Below the pieces are notes generated by a model, which worked only from the letters and a program-made list of their open reading frames with translations, had not been told where the DNA came from and did no database searches. A DNA stretch of 64,000 bases, taken from an uncultured Blautia sp. (lineage in GTDB: Bacteria > Bacillota > Clostridia > Lachnospirales > Lachnospiraceae). Where the stretch lies: contig NZ_CANTKB010000007.1 in the NCBI RefSeq assembly GCF_947654165.1, forward strand, positions 62,001 to 126,000. The letters are read 5' to 3'. This document shows, piece after piece, positions 24,688 through 34,100 of this stretch. The position numbers and the translations under genes were made by a program. How positions within the stretch are numbered: position 1 is the stretch's first letter; each line of letters begins with the position of its first letter.

Positions 24688-26553
24688 ATGAATATTACAT
24701 TTCTCCAGATTAAAAATTTTAAATATATAGAAAACCTTATGCTTACGGATATGGAAAGTGCTTTGATCCTCGTAGGGCAAAACAGTGTAGGGAAAAGTTC
24801 CATTCTCACTGCCATTGCTGCAGCAGCAGGCCAGTATAAGATTCAGCCTTCTGACTTTAATGAAAAAAAACAGAACATAGAAATCTCCATCGCCCTTTCC
24901 ATCTCCAGGCAGGATCTGACTGCTCTGTATAAAAACAGGCGTGTCAGCTCCTATAAACGCCGGGATACCTGGTATCGTGATTTTTGTCAGAAACTGCCCT
25001 CCTATCAAAACAATACGCTTTCTTTTACTTTTGTGGCAAATTATAACGGCACGATTCGTTATCAGGACGGTGTACATAAAAACAACCGCTATCTCCCGGA
25101 CGTCCTTCCATCCGTATACTATCTGGATAGTCAGCGAGACTTAACAGCCATCCAGAATCACCTGTTGTCATTTCTGGAAAATGACCTGCTCAATCAGATG
25201 CGGACTGACTGCTGTCTTTTTGACCGTACCAAAACCTGCACACACTGTTTTTCCTGTATGGGTCTGATCAACAAAAAAACTCCGGAAGCCTTGAATGCTT
25301 TTGAGACTGAAAAACTTCTGGAATACAAGCTTTACCATATGAACCTGAAAGATTTTTCTGCCAGAGTCAATGAACACTTTGGAGAAAACAGCCGTTATCA
25401 CGGGAAGGTCACTTATGATCTGACGTGTCATACCGGAGATATCTTTAAGGTGCAAGGCTACATTCAACAGAAACATCATGATCACCCTGCACCTCTTTCC
25501 CATCTTGGCAAGGGAATGCGCAGCATCTATCTTCTCTCTCTTCTGGAAGCCTATATGGAGGAAGAAGAACGGCTTCCTTCTTTGATCTTGATGGAAGATC
25601 CTGAAATCTATCTCCATCCCGAGCTGCAAAAGATCTCCAGTCAGATTCTATACCGCCTCTCCAGAAGGTGTCAGGTCATCTTTTCCACCCACTCTCCGAA
25701 TCTTCTGTTTCAATTCCACAGCAGACAGATTCGTCAGGTGGTCCTGGATAAAAACGGATATTCTGTTATTCGGAAACATACCAGCCTGTCTGTGATCCTG
25801 GACGATCTGGGTTATTCTGCTTCTGATCTGATGAATGTAGACTTTGTCTTTATTGTGGAAGGAAAACAGGACAAAAGCCGGCTCCCTCTTCTTCTGGAAA
25901 AATACTATGGAGAAATCTATCAGAAAGACGGCAGTCTGTCCAGAGTATCCATCATCACTACAAATAGCTGCACAAACATCAAAACTTACGCAAATTTAAA
26001 ATACATGAATCAACTCTACCTGAAAGACCAGTTCCTGATGATCCGAGACGGAGATGGGAAAGACCGGGAACAGTTGATCCATTCCCTGTGCACCTATTAT
26101 GACCAGAGAAGCCTGGAAGATATGGATACACTTCCAAGAGTCACCAAAAAAAATGTTCTTGTCTTAAAGTATTATTCTTTTGAAAATTACTTTTTAAATC
26201 CGACCATTATGGTACAGGCAGGGGTAATTCCAGATGAAGATTTCTTTTATGATACACTGCTGGCCAAATGGAACGAGTACCTGCACCGCATTCGCAGCGG
26301 TCAGCAGCTTGTTAAAATACTCGGGCATGACCTGAAAACCACAGAAGAGATTCGTCAACACCTGGAAGAGATTAAGATCTATATCCGCGGACATAATTTA
26401 TTTGATATTTTTTATGGTCCATTCAAAAAGCAGGAACAGCAAATTTTGAAAACTTATATTGACTTGGCACCCAAAGAAGAATTCCAGGACATTCTGGAAG
26501 CAATTGAGAAGATTCCCTATTTTGAAAACAGGAGACGCAAACTTCAGAATTAG
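24688..26553 (+). CDS. OLD-family ATPase with TOPRIM nuclease domain
   Basis: 621 residues from the ATG at 24688 (GAGG seven bases upstream); a longer frame from 24625 has no RBS. Walker A is GQNSVGKSS at 30-38, Walker B LILMEDPEIYLHPE near 304-317, and FSTHSPNLLF follows, the ABC-type head of OLD nucleases. The C-terminal TOPRIM has FVFIVEGKQDKS near 390 and MIRDGDGKD near 452, with the acidic residues in place. An insertion carries five cysteines (175, 176, 184, 187, 190), a likely zinc site. It follows citXG by 62 bp without a terminator. No helicase or other defence partner is adjacent, so it would be a stand-alone (class 1) OLD; DNA repair or phage defence are both possible. Confidence 0.82.
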   Translation: MNITFLQIKNFKYIENLMLTDMESALILVGQNSVGKSSILTAIAAAAGQYKIQPSDFNEKKQNIEISIALSISRQDLTALYKNRRVSSYKRRDTWYRDFCQKLPSYQNNTLSFTFVANYNGTIRYQDGVHKNNRYLPDVLPSVYYLDSQRDLTAIQNHLLSFLENDLLNQMRTDCCLFDRTKTCTHCFSCMGLINKKTPEALNAFETEKLLEYKLYHMNLKDFSARVNEHFGENSRYHGKVTYDLTCHTGDIFKVQGYIQQKHHDHPAPLSHLGKGMRSIYLLSLLEAYMEEEERLPSLILMEDPEIYLHPELQKISSQILYRLSRRCQVIFSTHSPNLLFQFHSRQIRQVVLDKNGYSVIRKHTSLSVILDDLGYSASDLMNVDFVFIVEGKQDKSRLPLLLEKYYGEIYQKDGSLSRVSIITTNSCTNIKTYANLKYMNQLYLKDQFLMIRDGDGKDREQLIHSLCTYYDQRSLEDMDTLPRVTKKNVLVLKYYSFENYFLNPTIMVQAGVIPDEDFFYDTLLAKWNEYLHRIRSGQQLVKILGHDLKTTEEIRQHLEEIKIYIRGHNLFDIFYGPFKKQEQQILKTYIDLAPKEEFQDILEAIEKIPYFENRRRKLQN

Positions 26554-26556
26554 TAT

Positions 26557-26585
26557 TTGACAAGTTCTCTTTCCAGTGATATAAT
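26557..26585 (+). promoter_or_regulatory. Consensus promoter of the FUSC-type gene
   Basis: TTGACA at 26557-26562, 17-bp spacer, TATAAT at 26580-26585: a perfect sigma-A promoter starting just after the OLD-family stop codon and 37 bp before the next ATG. Confidence 0.85.
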
Positions 26586-26621
26586 CCCCCATTACTACAC
26601 CAAAATGGAAAGGACGATTCT

Positions 26622-27683
26622 ATGACATTTTATCAGGAACTTCAGTTAAATCAGGCAGGCTCCAAAGCACTGATCCGGAACTCAGCAACAACCCGGGAAA
26701 AATTCCGGCATACCTGGATTTATCTTGTAAAGATTGCGATTACTATGGCATTTTGCATGGCTTTTGTAATGGGGTTCAGTACAATATTCGGAAATGACAA
26801 CAGCATTGCCGGAGTGGTACTCTTATTATTCTTAATGGTCTTCAAAAATGCGGATTTTGGTATTTGTACAAGGCAGTCTCTTGCTGTCATGGGTATTATT
26901 TTTGCAGTACTGATGACCGGTCCAAGATTGGCAAATTCTTTCCATCCGATCATTGGAATGTTCATTAATATAGGATGTATCTTTCTTCTGACATTTTTAA
27001 GCTGTCACAATATGCTCATGTCCAACCAGTCTACCGTAGTTTTGGGATATCTGCTTTTATACGGATACGATGCAGTCGGAAAAACCTTTGCTATGCGAAG
27101 CATCGGGCTTCTTCTCGGTGCTGCTGCCACCATGATCGTATTCTACCGTGGCCACAAAAATCGCAGATACAAACGAACCATCAAAGATTTTTTCAAAGAA
27201 TTCCGCCTCCATTCTTCCCGGACCAAATGGCAGCTGGCACTTGCACTGGGTGTTTCTTCTATTATGTGTGCTGTAGAACTGCTCAAGCTTCCACGTGCTA
27301 TGTGGGCAGGTATTGCCGCAATGTCTGTAATACTTCCCTTCGAAAAAGATTCCAAAGGAAGAACCAGAGGAAGAATTCCCGGAAACTTTTTAGGGGGCAT
27401 CGTGTTTTTGGTTCTTTATATCCTGCTTCCGCCTTCTTTTCTCTCGTATGCCGGAATCATCGGTGGTATTGGGGTTGGATTGTCTGCCACCTACGGATGG
27501 CAGTCTCTCTTTAACTCTTTTGGAGCTATGGCAGTAGCTACAGGACTCATAGGTCTGGAAGGTGCGATTTTCTTCCGTATCATGCACAACATCTGTGGAA
27601 GCCTGTACGGACAGTTTTTTTACAGATTCTTCGATCGATGTGTAAGTCGTACTATGAAAAACACGTCCCCTGAGACCGCATAA
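26622..27683 (+). CDS. FUSC-type (aromatic-acid exporter-like) membrane protein
   Basis: 353 residues with two clusters of membrane segments: about residues 33-150 (five to six segments) and 205-330 (a similar set), separated by a basic cytoplasmic loop GHKNRRYKRTIKDFFKEFRLHSSR near 176-199. This repeated layout and the motif MWAGIAAMSVILPFE near 228-242 fit the fusaric acid resistance/YccS-like family. The substrate is unknown. It has its own consensus promoter and ends in a strong terminator. Confidence 0.7.
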   Translation: MTFYQELQLNQAGSKALIRNSATTREKFRHTWIYLVKIAITMAFCMAFVMGFSTIFGNDNSIAGVVLLLFLMVFKNADFGICTRQSLAVMGIIFAVLMTGPRLANSFHPIIGMFINIGCIFLLTFLSCHNMLMSNQSTVVLGYLLLYGYDAVGKTFAMRSIGLLLGAAATMIVFYRGHKNRRYKRTIKDFFKEFRLHSSRTKWQLALALGVSSIMCAVELLKLPRAMWAGIAAMSVILPFEKDSKGRTRGRIPGNFLGGIVFLVLYILLPPSFLSYAGIIGGIGVGLSATYGWQSLFNSFGAMAVATGLIGLEGAIFFRIMHNICGSLYGQFFYRFFDRCVSRTMKNTSPETA

Positions 27684-27730
27684 AAAGAGGAGGGTCGGCT
27701 GGTATCCATCAGTCGCTCCCTCCTCTTTTT
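27682..27730. terminator. Bidirectional terminator between the FUSC-type gene and the Rpn gene
   Basis: AAAAAGAGGAGGG pairs with CCCTCCTCTTTTT around a 23-base loop. A-rich on the left and T-rich on the right, it can stop both converging transcripts; the Rpn stop codon lies at its edge. Confidence 0.88.
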
Positions 27731-28809
27731 CAATCTGTTTTTACTACAGCCTCCAACTGTGCTGTTAAAAATTTCATTTTTTCTTTCAGTTCTTCTACTT
27801 CCATTTTTAACTCTTCATTTTCCTGTGTCTTCTGTTCGATTTCTTTTTTCTTCTGTTCGATTTCTTTTTTCTTCTGCTCTACTTCTTCCTTTTTTGCTTC
27901 TACTTCTTTTTTCTTCCTCTCCAACTCCTTTTCCTGCTCTTCTATCATATACTGTACTGTATTTCGATCTAACTCTCTTAATTCTTTGGAAAACATCTCC
28001 ATCACTCCCTCCACATTCAGGCACATATCATAAAGATTTTGATACATGGCTTTAAACTGGGGATATTTCTCCATAAGCTCGATCATCCTTTCCGGTTCAT
28101 CACAACTAATAAAAGTAAGCCATGCATCTAACTCATTTTCTATACCTTTATTGTGTACAACCTCTTGGAAAATGTCAAGGGCAATTAAAACATATTCCTG
28201 CAGTGTCTCTAAGTTTAATCCACTGTCAAATACATGTTCTGAATGGTGTACATAACAGTCTTTACATTTATGAAATTCTTCTGTACTTTTTTCAAACAGA
28301 ACTATTGTATATACCTTTTTCATATTCCTGTAAGTGAATTTCTTTTTTCTGGCTTTCACCCTCTTATATTGCCGCAAAAGCAAGTCTGCGGAATAGCAGG
28401 CAATCCTTTGTCCTGGAAAGCTATAACCTATTTTCTGTACCTCTATATTCGCCAGAATGCCATCTTCAAATTCAACTACAATATCTGTAATCAATAATGT
28501 ACTTTCATCTGCAAGGCGTACAGAATCATTGGGAAGAACCTGTTTGATCTTTACTTCTTTCCCAAGAAGCAGGCTCAGCAGGGATTCCAGCCGCTCCGGA
28601 TATAATTCCGGATTAAAAATCTCCTTAAAAAAGCTGTCATATAATATTTTTATCCCTCTGGCCCCGCAACAAAAATCCAAAAACTCTTCTTGCCGTTCTT
28701 CCCTCCAGGATTCAAAAACCTCCTGTAGTTCTGGTCTTACTTCAATGTACTCTAAAATTTCCTTCCTGGTTCGAATCATAGGAAAATATTCTTTTAATTT
28801 GTTTGTCAT
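27730..28809 (-). CDS. Rpn-family recombination-promoting nuclease / PD-(D/E)XK transposase-like protein
   Basis: 359 residues from the ATG at 28809 (AGGAGGAG seven bases upstream). The N-terminal half is the PDDEXK_2/Rpn nuclease: CCGARGIKILYDSFFKEIFN near 46-65 and STLLITDIVVEFEDGILANIEVQK near 101-124, the latter holding the D...ExK-like core. Residues 285-355 are a coiled coil with tandem KKKEIEQ heptads, matched in DNA by a direct repeat around 27,833-27,895. Such genes are widespread multi-copy accessory genes in gut Clostridia; they are not intact transposons. Confidence 0.85.
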   Translation of the reverse strand: MTNKLKEYFPMIRTRKEILEYIEVRPELQEVFESWREERQEEFLDFCCGARGIKILYDSFFKEIFNPELYPERLESLLSLLLGKEVKIKQVLPNDSVRLADESTLLITDIVVEFEDGILANIEVQKIGYSFPGQRIACYSADLLLRQYKRVKARKKKFTYRNMKKVYTIVLFEKSTEEFHKCKDCYVHHSEHVFDSGLNLETLQEYVLIALDIFQEVVHNKGIENELDAWLTFISCDEPERMIELMEKYPQFKAMYQNLYDMCLNVEGVMEMFSKELRELDRNTVQYMIEEQEKELERKKKEVEAKKEEVEQKKKEIEQKKKEIEQKTQENEELKMEVEELKEKMKFLTAQLEAVVKTD

Positions 28810-28964
28810 AGGCAGACTCCTCCTGTTTTTTATATAAAAAATGGGTATGTGCTTCAGAAATGGAAGCATAGAAATAAAATAAGAATGAGAACTGTTGCTC
28901 TAAACAGACTCAAAATAGATTTTTGATATACATCAAATATAACAGACTTTCTCCTCAATTGCAA

Positions 28965-29013
28965 GAAAAAATGAGGCACAGCCTACCACTTTCATGATAG
29001 ACTTATGCCTCAT
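28965..29013 (-). terminator. purL terminator
   Basis: Minus strand: ATGAGGCA pairs with TGCCTCAT, with an inner CTATCA/TGGTAG stem, followed by TTTTTTC. It lies 38 bp after the purL stop. Confidence 0.9.
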
Positions 29014-29051
29014 CTTCTTGCAGGTATGAAACCACCTTCAAATTTTATCGT

Positions 29052-32000
29052 TTATTTAAAATATTCTACACCAGATTCGAAAATCTTGATATCCTGCTCT
29101 CCGTAGATATTCATGGCAACGCCATCTCCACGTCTCTCGGAATGAGCCATCTTTCCAAGTACACGACCATCCGGACTTGTGATACCTTCGATTGCACAGT
29201 AGGAACCGTTGACATTCCATTCTTCATCCATGGTAATGTTTCCGTTTAAGTCGCAGTACTGTGTCGCAACCTGTCCGTTTTCAAACAGTTTCTTCAGCCA
29301 CTCCTCATTAGCAACAAATCTGCCTTCACCATGGGAAGCCGGGTTTGTATAAACTTTTCCAAGCTCTGCTTTCTGCAGCCATGGAGATTTATTTGTTACC
29401 ACTTTTGTATAAACCATCTTGGAAATATGACGTCCAATGGTGTTAAAGGTCAAGGTTGGAGACTGCTCTGTCTGTCCTACGATCTCACCGTAAGGAACCA
29501 GTCCTAACTTGATCAGTGCCTGGAAACCATTACAGATACCAAGTACCAGACCATCTCTCTCATTCAGAAGACGCATAACCGCATCTTTGATCTTTGCATT
29601 CTGGAATGCAGTTGCAAAGAATTTCGCAGAACCATCCGGTTCGTCACCTGCAGAGAATCCGCCTGGGAACATGATCATCTGTGCCTGGTCAATGGAACGC
29701 TCAAAGGTTTCCACAGAATCACGAATGTCTGCTGCATCCAGGTTCTTAAATACTTTTGTGATAACTTTTGCACCGGCACGTTCAAATGCTTTTGTGCTGT
29801 CATATTCACAGTTTGTTCCCGGGAATACCGGAATAAATACAGTAGGCTGTGCAATCTTATGAGAACAGATATGGATATCTTTTGTATCATAGACACCCTT
29901 GTCCATATTCTTCGTTGCATCATCTGTATCAGAACCGGAACGTGTCTTGAATACTTTCTCAAGAGGTGCTTTCCATGTTTCCAGAGCCTCTGCCATAGAA
30001 ATAGACATATCCTTATAAGTCAGAACAGGCTCTTCTAAGACTTCACCGATCACCGTATATGTCATTGCCAGTTCTCCGACTTTATCGTGTCTTACTTCAC
30101 AGATAATATCACCGAATCCTGCTGTAAACAGGTCTCTTTCATCTACGTTGTGCTCAATCTTCACACCACGCTGGTTACCAAATGCCATCTTGGAAACTGC
30201 TGCTGCAATACCCTGACGGTCTAATGCATAAGCAGAAATCACTCTTCCTGCCTGAATATCTTCATGCAGTTTTGCATACTGGTCTTTTAAGGCTTCGAAA
30301 TCCGGCAAGTCGTACTCTGCTTTTGGTAAACGCAGCCATACCAGTTTGCTTCCTGCTTTTTTCAGTTCCGGTGTGATCACATCTTTCTGTTTTGCCACAT
30401 CTACTGCGAAAGATACCAATGTAGGAGGTACGTCAATGTCATTAAAGGTTCCTGACATAGAGTCCTTTCCGCCGATAGATGGAAGACCAAATCCAAGCTG
30501 TGCTGCATATGCACCAAGGAGTGCTGCAAACGGCTGGCTCCAGCGGCTTGGGTCTTCTGTCATTCTTCTGAAATATTCCTGGAAGGTGAAGCGGATCTTG
30601 CTGTAATCACCGCCTGCTGCTACGATCCTTGCCACAGATTCTGTTACCGCATAGACAGCTCCGTGATATGGACTCCAGCTTGACAGGTATGGATCAAAAC
30701 CATAGCTCATCATGGTAACAGTTTCTGTTTTTCCGTTTAATACAGGTACTTTTGCTACCATAGCCTGTGTTTCTGTCATCTGATATTTACCGCCGTATGG
30801 CATAAATACACTTCCCGCTCCGATAGAACCGTCAAACATTTCTACGAGACCTTTCTGGGAACAGGTATTTAAGTCAGCCAGTGTTTTTAACCAGCGTTCT
30901 TTTACATTACAAACTTTTGCACGATCCAGAACATTTCCTTCTTTGTTCGGAATGTCCACGAATACGTCGGTTTCCTGATGAGCACCGTTGGTATCCAGGA
31001 ATGCTCTTGATAAATCTACGATGGTTTTTCCTCTCCAGTTCATCACCAGTCTTGGAGATTCTGTAACAACAGCAACCGGAATTGCTTCCAGGTTTTCTTC
31101 TTTTGCATATCCTAAGAAAGTATCTACATCTTTCGGGTCGATCACAACAGCCATACGCTCCTGAGATTCAGAAATAGCGATTTCTGTTCCATCAAGACCT
31201 GCGTATTTCTTCGGAACCTTGTCCAGATCAATTTTCAGACCTGCTGCCAGTTCACCGATAGCAACAGAAACACCGCCTGCACCGAAGTCATTACATTTTT
31301 TAATAATATGGCTGACTTCTTCTCTTCTGAACAGTCTCTGAATCTTTCTCTCCGTAGGTGCGTTACCTTTCTGCACTTCTGCACCGCAGGTTTCAATAGA
31401 TTCTTCTGTATGAACCTTGGAAGAACCGGTAGCACCGCCGCAGCCGTCACGTCCGGTACGTCCGCCTAATAAAATAATGATATCGCCCGGATCAGAGTTT
31501 TCTCTGATAACGGCTCTTCTCGGAGCCGCACCTAATACTGCACCGATCTCCATACGTTTTGCCACATAGTTTGGATGATAAATTTCTTTTACATATCCGG
31601 TTGCCAGACCAATCTGGTTACCATAGGAAGAATAACCATGAGCAGCACCACGAACCAGTTTCTTCTGAGGTAATTTACCTTTCATGGTTTCTTTTACAGA
31701 AACAGTTGGGTCAGCAGCACCAGTCACACGCATAGCCTGATAAACATAGGTACGTCCGGAAAGCGGGTCACGGATAGCTCCGCCAAGACATGTTGCAGCT
31801 CCACCAAACGGTTCAATCTCTGTTGGATGGTTATGAGTCTCGTTTTTAAAGTTAATGAGCCACTCTTCTTCTTTTCCGTCTACGTCAACAGGAACAACGA
31901 TAGAGCATGCATTGATTTCATCAGATTCTTCCTGATCCTGAAGTTTGCCCTCTGCTTTTAATTTCTTCATAGCCATAAGAGCCAGATCCATCAGGCAGAC

Positions 32001-32816
32001 GAACTTGTCATCTCTGTCTTTATAAATCACCTGACGATCAGCCAGATATTTTTCGTATGTTTTTACGATTGGTTCTTTGTAATCACCCTCTCCAAAAGTA
32101 ACATTCTTTAACTCTGTGGAGAACGTTGTATGACGGCAATGATCAGACCAGTAAGTATCCAGCACGCGGATTTCTGTCATGGAAGGATCACGTTTTTCTT
32201 CGTTTTTATAATAATTCTGAATGTGAAGGAAGTCTTTAAAGGTCATAGCCAGGTTCAGGGAAGCATACAGCTCTTTGAGCTCCTCTTCTGCCATATCAGC
32301 AAAGCCTTCAAAAATCTTTACATCCTCTGGTTCTTCAAAATTTGTCACCAGTGTTCCCGGTTTTTCTGCTTCTGCTTCTCTGGAATCTACCGGGTTGATG
32401 CAATGTGCCTTAATCGCTTCCAGCTCTTCCTCAGAAACATTTCCTTCAATCACGTATGTAGTTGCAGAGCGGATAATCGGATTCTCATCCTCTTTTAAAA
32501 ACTGTACACACTGTACGGCTGAATCTGCTCTCTGGTCAAACTGTCCAGGAAGATATTCTACAGAAAATACTTTGGAACCTTCCTTCTTTTCAAATGTTTC
32601 TTTAAACAATACATCTACAGGAGGTTCAGAGAACACGCAGTTACATGCTTTCTCAAAAATCTCATCAGAAATATTCTCTACATCATAACGGATCAGTACA
32701 CGCACTGCTTCTACGTCCTGAATCCCTAAATAACCTTCAATTTCATGTTTTAATTCTTTCGCCTGTACTGCGAAATCTGGTTTTTTTTCAACATAGACAC
32801 GTCTTACACTGCTCAT
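29052..32816 (-). CDS. purL: Phosphoribosylformylglycinamidine synthase, single chain
   Basis: 1254 residues, the large single-polypeptide FGAR amidotransferase of Clostridia. The FGAR/ATP part contains LDTYWSDHCRHTTFSTEL near 216, ETHNHPTEIEPFGGAATCLGG near 320 and GGRTGRDGCGGATGSS near 445. The C-terminal glutaminase has FIPVFPGTNCEYDS near 1000, the nucleophile in VLGICNGFQALIKLGLVP near 1100, and LGKMAHSERRGDG near the end with the catalytic His/Glu. It makes FGAM from FGAR, glutamine and ATP. AAAGGAGA lies eight bases before the ATG. The gene is transcribed alone. Confidence 0.97.
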   Translation of the reverse strand: MSSVRRVYVEKKPDFAVQAKELKHEIEGYLGIQDVEAVRVLIRYDVENISDEIFEKACNCVFSEPPVDVLFKETFEKKEGSKVFSVEYLPGQFDQRADSAVQCVQFLKEDENPIIRSATTYVIEGNVSEEELEAIKAHCINPVDSREAEAEKPGTLVTNFEEPEDVKIFEGFADMAEEELKELYASLNLAMTFKDFLHIQNYYKNEEKRDPSMTEIRVLDTYWSDHCRHTTFSTELKNVTFGEGDYKEPIVKTYEKYLADRQVIYKDRDDKFVCLMDLALMAMKKLKAEGKLQDQEESDEINACSIVVPVDVDGKEEEWLINFKNETHNHPTEIEPFGGAATCLGGAIRDPLSGRTYVYQAMRVTGAADPTVSVKETMKGKLPQKKLVRGAAHGYSSYGNQIGLATGYVKEIYHPNYVAKRMEIGAVLGAAPRRAVIRENSDPGDIIILLGGRTGRDGCGGATGSSKVHTEESIETCGAEVQKGNAPTERKIQRLFRREEVSHIIKKCNDFGAGGVSVAIGELAAGLKIDLDKVPKKYAGLDGTEIAISESQERMAVVIDPKDVDTFLGYAKEENLEAIPVAVVTESPRLVMNWRGKTIVDLSRAFLDTNGAHQETDVFVDIPNKEGNVLDRAKVCNVKERWLKTLADLNTCSQKGLVEMFDGSIGAGSVFMPYGGKYQMTETQAMVAKVPVLNGKTETVTMMSYGFDPYLSSWSPYHGAVYAVTESVARIVAAGGDYSKIRFTFQEYFRRMTEDPSRWSQPFAALLGAYAAQLGFGLPSIGGKDSMSGTFNDIDVPPTLVSFAVDVAKQKDVITPELKKAGSKLVWLRLPKAEYDLPDFEALKDQYAKLHEDIQAGRVISAYALDRQGIAAAVSKMAFGNQRGVKIEHNVDERDLFTAGFGDIICEVRHDKVGELAMTYTVIGEVLEEPVLTYKDMSISMAEALETWKAPLEKVFKTRSGSDTDDATKNMDKGVYDTKDIHICSHKIAQPTVFIPVFPGTNCEYDSTKAFERAGAKVITKVFKNLDAADIRDSVETFERSIDQAQMIMFPGGFSAGDEPDGSAKFFATAFQNAKIKDAVMRLLNERDGLVLGICNGFQALIKLGLVPYGEIVGQTEQSPTLTFNTIGRHISKMVYTKVVTNKSPWLQKAELGKVYTNPASHGEGRFVANEEWLKKLFENGQVATQYCDLNGNITMDEEWNVNGSYCAIEGITSPDGRVLGKMAHSERRGDGVAMNIYGEQDIKIFESGVEYFK

Positions 32817-32878
32817 GCCGACATTCTCCTTTCTGCCCTTTTAGGCATTGGCTTTTTCTTTTTACCAGTTATAAGAAT

Positions 32879-32906
32879 AGTTTAGCATATGTCTCCTTAT
32901 AAGTAA
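32879..32906 (-). promoter_or_regulatory. Probable purL promoter
   Basis: Minus strand: TTACTT (32901-32906), 16-bp spacer, TAAACT (32879-32884) with TG one base before (extended -10). The 330-bp gap 32817-33146 holds this promoter and the terminator at 32,995; no purine or ZTP riboswitch sequence was found in it. Confidence 0.45.
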
Positions 32907-32989
32907 AATTAATATGACTAATATCTTATATAATTTTTTCTAATATTTTTATTTAGAATTATCATTAAAATTATATTTTTCAAAGTTTT

Positions 32990-33036
32990 ATAAAAAGACT
33001 GCTGTTTCTTTGCAAATTTCATAAACAGCAGTCTTC
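32990..33036 (-). terminator. Terminator of the opp/peptidase/DUF1177 unit
   Basis: AAGACTGCTGTTT pairs perfectly with AAACAGCAGTCTT around a 15-17 base loop; on the minus strand it runs into TTTTTATAAAAC. It lies about 110 bp after the DUF1177 stop. Confidence 0.8.
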
Positions 33037-33146
33037 TTTCTCTTATTTTCTATTTTTTGATTCTTCTATTTTCTCATAAACAGCCATGTTGTAAGCATTA
33101 AAATGCGCTTATGCTTCTTTTTCCAGGTTCTTTTATCTGTTTATTC

Positions 33147-34091
33147 TTAAGCATCAAGGCCAAAGGTACGTAAGTGTTCCATTGAGCCATATAATTTATG
33201 TAGATGAGCATATTCTTGTTCATCATAGAAGGAACATTCGCCTCTTGTATAAGCTTTTGCTACTTCTAAAATAAATCTTGCTGCTTCATCTATAGACATC
33301 ATATTGGTAGCTCCTGTTGCACATCCTGGAACTGCTGTTTCTGTTGTAATTGCTACACCTACAACTGGTGACGCTGTTGCTGTTGCCGGCTGCAAAATAC
33401 TATTTAAATGGTACAAATTATTTCCATATGGTGTAATATCCTGCATACTTAAGGCAAAAACCTTTGGAAGCTGTCCAGTGGTAATTTCCATAATGTTTAA
33501 AAGATCTTCGCTAACCTTTAGAATATATCCATCTTTCACTGTTGGAGAAATAGAAAATCCTTTGTGATTCATAATTTTATTTCCTTTTGTAGTATCAACA
33601 GAAAGGAAAGCATCTACTGACGCATCTACTTCACTTTGATTCATCTGCTCCATGCTCACAGGAGAGCCCATAAATGCAACTGGCTTATGAGGCTGTGTCG
33701 GCGCATCTGGACATACGTGTGTAGATACCAGAACATCCCCTTCTAAAAAGTCTCCTTCCTTTTGCATTTTTAATAATTTTGCTGCTGTAGCTAATACTGT
33801 CAATGCTCCATCGCCATCAGAAACAAACCCTGTTCTTTCCGGTCTTGCTCCTAATCCCCCAAGTCTTCCAAGAAGTCCAATGGTAGGTGCAGTTCCTCCT
33901 TTTGATTTTCCATTTTTGCCGGGAATCAACACTTTAATCACATCTGTGCTCATTCCTTCTTCTCCTGTTAAAGTTTCCACTTTTACAGTACAATCTGATT
34001 TAATTCCTTTTAAAAATTCTGCTACTTTTTCTCCACTTGCATATGCAGAATCTAAAATTTCAAACATATCAATGATTTCTTTTACTAACAT
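33147..34091 (-). CDS. DUF1177 family protein, peptide-metabolism associated
   Basis: 314 residues matching DUF1177 over the full length: FEILDSAYASGEKVAEFL near the start, GKSKGGTAPTIGLLGRLGGLGARPE near 60-85, STHVCPDAPTQPHKPVAFMGSPV near 123-145, DTTKGNKIMNHKGFSISPTVK near 166-186 and PVVGVAITTETAVPGCATGA near 236-255. The conserved His, Asp and Cys suggest an enzyme, but no activity is assigned to the family. It is nine bases after an M20 peptidase gene at the end of an oligopeptide transporter operon, which suggests a part in processing an imported peptide or amide. Confidence 0.85.
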   Translation of the reverse strand: MLVKEIIDMFEILDSAYASGEKVAEFLKGIKSDCTVKVETLTGEEGMSTDVIKVLIPGKNGKSKGGTAPTIGLLGRLGGLGARPERTGFVSDGDGALTVLATAAKLLKMQKEGDFLEGDVLVSTHVCPDAPTQPHKPVAFMGSPVSMEQMNQSEVDASVDAFLSVDTTKGNKIMNHKGFSISPTVKDGYILKVSEDLLNIMEITTGQLPKVFALSMQDITPYGNNLYHLNSILQPATATASPVVGVAITTETAVPGCATGATNMMSIDEAARFILEVAKAYTRGECSFYDEQEYAHLHKLYGSMEHLRTFGLDA

Positions 34092-34100
34092 AGCCTCTCC

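Noticed and set aside
24688..26553. GajA of a Gabija system
   Set aside because: No UvrD-like GajB helicase gene is adjacent; the next gene is a membrane protein with its own promoter.
27730..28809. Active transposon
   Set aside because: The Rpn-type gene has no visible terminal inverted repeats or target duplication; it is a stand-alone nuclease gene.
32858..32893. Leader peptide MLNYSYNW before purL
   Set aside because: AAGGAG-ATG spacing is short, the stretch coincides with the best -10 region, and there is no attenuator hairpin with it.
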